Assembly (NCBI GenBank): GCA_020049615.1
Contig: JAIFKN010000090.1
Coordinates: 1-7,139 of the forward strand
Direction of reading: 5' to 3'
Length of the DNA stretch: 7,139 nucleotides
Source of the DNA: a bacterium
Lineage (GTDB): Bacteria; Planctomycetota; UBA11346
Of this stretch, positions 5,917-7,139 are shown in pieces. The notes below the pieces were generated by a model. That model searched no databases and was not told the DNA's origin. It saw nothing but the letters and a program-made list of their open reading frames with translations. The translations under genes and the position numbers were made by a program. How positions within the stretch are numbered: position 1 is the first letter of the stretch; the number at the start of each line of letters is the position of its first letter.

Positions 5917-7002
5917 ATGGCCTACGACATGAACCAGCTGCTGGAGATATGCCTCCAGCAGAACGCCTCGGACATCCACATCTCGTGCGGCCGTCCGCCC
6001 TCGTTCCGCATCCATGGCTCGGTCAAGTCGCTGAAGAGCCCGGCGCTGACCGCCGATGACTGCGTCGCGTTGATGAAGCAGATCACCAGCGAGCGCGGCC
6101 AGCAGGAGCTGGCGGCCGATGGTTCGACCGACTTCGCCATCGGCTACCAGGACAAGGCGCGCTTCCGCGTCTCGGCGTTCAAGGCCAAGGGCAAGATCAG
6201 CATGGTGCTGCGCCTGATCCCTTCACGCATCCTCACCTTCGAGGAGTTGGGCATCCCGCTGCACGTCAAGGATCTGATCACCCGTCCGCGCGGGCTGATC
6301 TTGATCACCGGCCCTACCGGCTCGGGCAAGACCACCTCGCTGGCGACGATGATCGACTTCATCAACAAGGAGGATGAAGGCCACATCATCACCATCGAGG
6401 ACCCGATCGAGTACTACCACAACCACCAGAAATGCGTGGTGAACCAGCGCGAGGTCCACGTCGACGTGCCGAGCTTCTCCGAGGGCCTGCGCCGCGCCAT
6501 GCGCGAGGACCCGGATGTCATCCTGGTTGGTGAAATGCGCGACCTGGAGACGATCGGCGCGGCGATCACCGCCGCCGAGACCGGCCACCTCGTCTTCGGC
6601 ACCTTGCACACCACCGGGGCCGCCCGCACCATCGACCGTATCATCGACGCCTTCCCGACCAACCAGCAGGAGATGGTGCGCACCCAGCTGGCCGGCAACC
6701 TGCTGGCGGTGATCTCGCAGACCCTGCTGCCCAAGGCCGGCGGCAAGGGCCGCGTCGCCGCCTACGAGATCATGATCATGAATCCGGCGATCTCGAACCT
6801 GGTGCGCGAGAACAAGAGCTTCCGCATCGACTCGACCATCCAGACCAGCCAGAGCCAGGGCATGATCCTGCTCGATGAGTATCTCTACAAGCTGTACAAG
6901 GCCGGGACCATCAGCTTCGAGTCGATGATGGAGTTCTGCAAGGACCAGGCATATCTGCAGCGGCGCGTGCAAGAGGATGGCGGTGCGCCGGCCAAGGCCT
7001 GA
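5917..7002 (+). CDS. pilT: Type IV pilus retraction ATPase PilT
   Basis: A 361-residue hexameric secretion-type ATPase that acts on the cytoplasmic side of the inner membrane to depolymerise type IV pili, driving twitching motility. Seen: the PilT N-terminal PAS-like domain with ASDIHISCGRPPSFRIHG (17-34) and ARFRVSAFKAKG (81-92), Walker A GPTGSGKTT (132-140, K138), Asp box TIEDPIEY (159-166), Walker B DPDVILVGEMRD (198-209, E206) and His box TGHLVFGTLHT (222-232). The motif AISNLVRE (291-298) stands where PilT has AIRNLIRE, which marks it as retraction-type rather than PilB, with R to S and I to V changes. Length is close to that of other PilT proteins (about 345-370). ATG at 5917 fits the GGAAG upstream; the ATG at 5929 is also possible. 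PilU is a close paralog, but motif order and length fit PilT better. No pilin or pilus-assembly gene is visible. Confidence 0.93.
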   Translation: MAYDMNQLLEICLQQNASDIHISCGRPPSFRIHGSVKSLKSPALTADDCVALMKQITSERGQQELAADGSTDFAIGYQDKARFRVSAFKAKGKISMVLRLIPSRILTFEELGIPLHVKDLITRPRGLILITGPTGSGKTTSLATMIDFINKEDEGHIITIEDPIEYYHNHQKCVVNQREVHVDVPSFSEGLRRAMREDPDVILVGEMRDLETIGAAITAAETGHLVFGTLHTTGAARTIDRIIDAFPTNQQEMVRTQLAGNLLAVISQTLLPKAGGKGRVAAYEIMIMNPAISNLVRENKSFRIDSTIQTSQSQGMILLDEYLYKLYKAGTISFESMMEFCKDQAYLQRRVQEDGGAPAKA

Positions 7003-7012
7003 TCGCGGCGCT

Positions 7013-7044
7013 CCCGAAACCCGAAACCCGAAACCCGAAACCCG
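7013..7044 (+). repeat. Heptamer tandem repeat (CCCGAAA)
   Basis: Four exact copies of CCCGAAA (7013-7040) plus CCCG (7041-7044), between the pilT stop and the next start codon at 7051. It is only 6 bases upstream of that start, where a Shine-Dalgarno would normally lie. A change in copy number would alter the spacing of any upstream signal by 7 bases. Confidence 0.9.
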
Positions 7045-7050
7045 GTCCCC

Positions 7051-7139
7051 ATGTTCAAGTCCGGCAGCGTCGACGCCCAGGCCCTCCTCAAGCTCCTCTA
7101 CCAATGGGAGGAGGTCGACAAGCCCACGGCGCAGAAGAT
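7051..7139 (+). CDS. Unrecognised protein, N-terminal fragment
   Basis: ATG at 7051 opens a frame that stays open to the window edge: 29 full codons, starting MFKSGSVDAQALLKLLYQWE. The peptide is compatible with an amphipathic helix (ALLKLLYQWEEVD). No family is recognised and it does not look like the PilU start often found after pilT. It lies on the same strand 48 bases after pilT, so co-transcription is possible. No Shine-Dalgarno is seen; the heptamer repeat occupies that place. Codon choice (GTC, GAC, CTC, AAG) matches the neighbours, which supports real coding, but the fragment is short. Confidence 0.55.
   Translation, partial: MFKSGSVDAQALLKLLYQWEEVDKPTAQK

Noticed and set aside
4171..6015. 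A 614-codon minus-strand open frame covering the SpoIID gene and running into pilT.
   Set aside because: It is rich in R, P and G with no motifs, and lies in another frame over a gene with clear SpoIID signatures. This is the usual shadow frame of GC-rich DNA.
7013..7044. CCCGAAA array as a telomere-like or CRISPR-like element.
   Set aside because: Similarity to the plant telomere unit CCCTAAA is superficial, the array is only 4.6 units and internal, and there are no spacers.

Overview
High-GC bacterial chromosomal DNA (roughly two thirds G+C by eye), densely packed with ordinary genes. No rRNA, tRNA, CRISPR array, insertion sequence or phage gene was seen. The gene mix suggests a Gram-negative bacterium, possibly of the Planctomycetota or wider PVC group. 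The clues are a GntR DNA-binding domain fused to a LacI-type sugar-binding domain, a SpoIID-domain protein outside any sporulation context, and a PilT retraction ATPase. This placement is an inference at modest confidence.

Left part (positions 1 to about 5640) is a minus-strand gene run. In order of transcription it is: a membrane-anchored SpoIID/LytB-domain protein, tgt (queuosine tRNA modification), rnhA (RNase HI, broken), ispE (MEP isoprenoid pathway), a GntR/LacI-type regulator, and an NAD-dependent nucleotide-sugar epimerase cut by the window edge. Three junctions are 4-base stop/start overlaps (tgt-rnhA, rnhA-ispE, regulator-epimerase). SpoIID and tgt are 14 bases apart. The only real gap is the 66 bases between ispE and the regulator, which hold a possible promoter and a good ribosome binding site. 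The regulator and epimerase may therefore form their own unit.

Middle (5640 to 5916) is a divergent intergenic region with several hairpins, two of them capped by GCGAAGC. It resembles REP-type repeats.

Right part (5917 to 7139) is plus strand: pilT, a short spacer with a heptamer tandem repeat, and the first 29 codons of an unrecognised gene.

Two observations stand out. First, rnhA carries an apparent 10-base deletion that shifts the frame and removes the conserved NRME motif with its catalytic glutamate. Second, Tgt keeps its catalytic aspartates but has lost all three cysteines of the family's zinc site. No clearly new multi-gene system was found; the rest is housekeeping and envelope functions.
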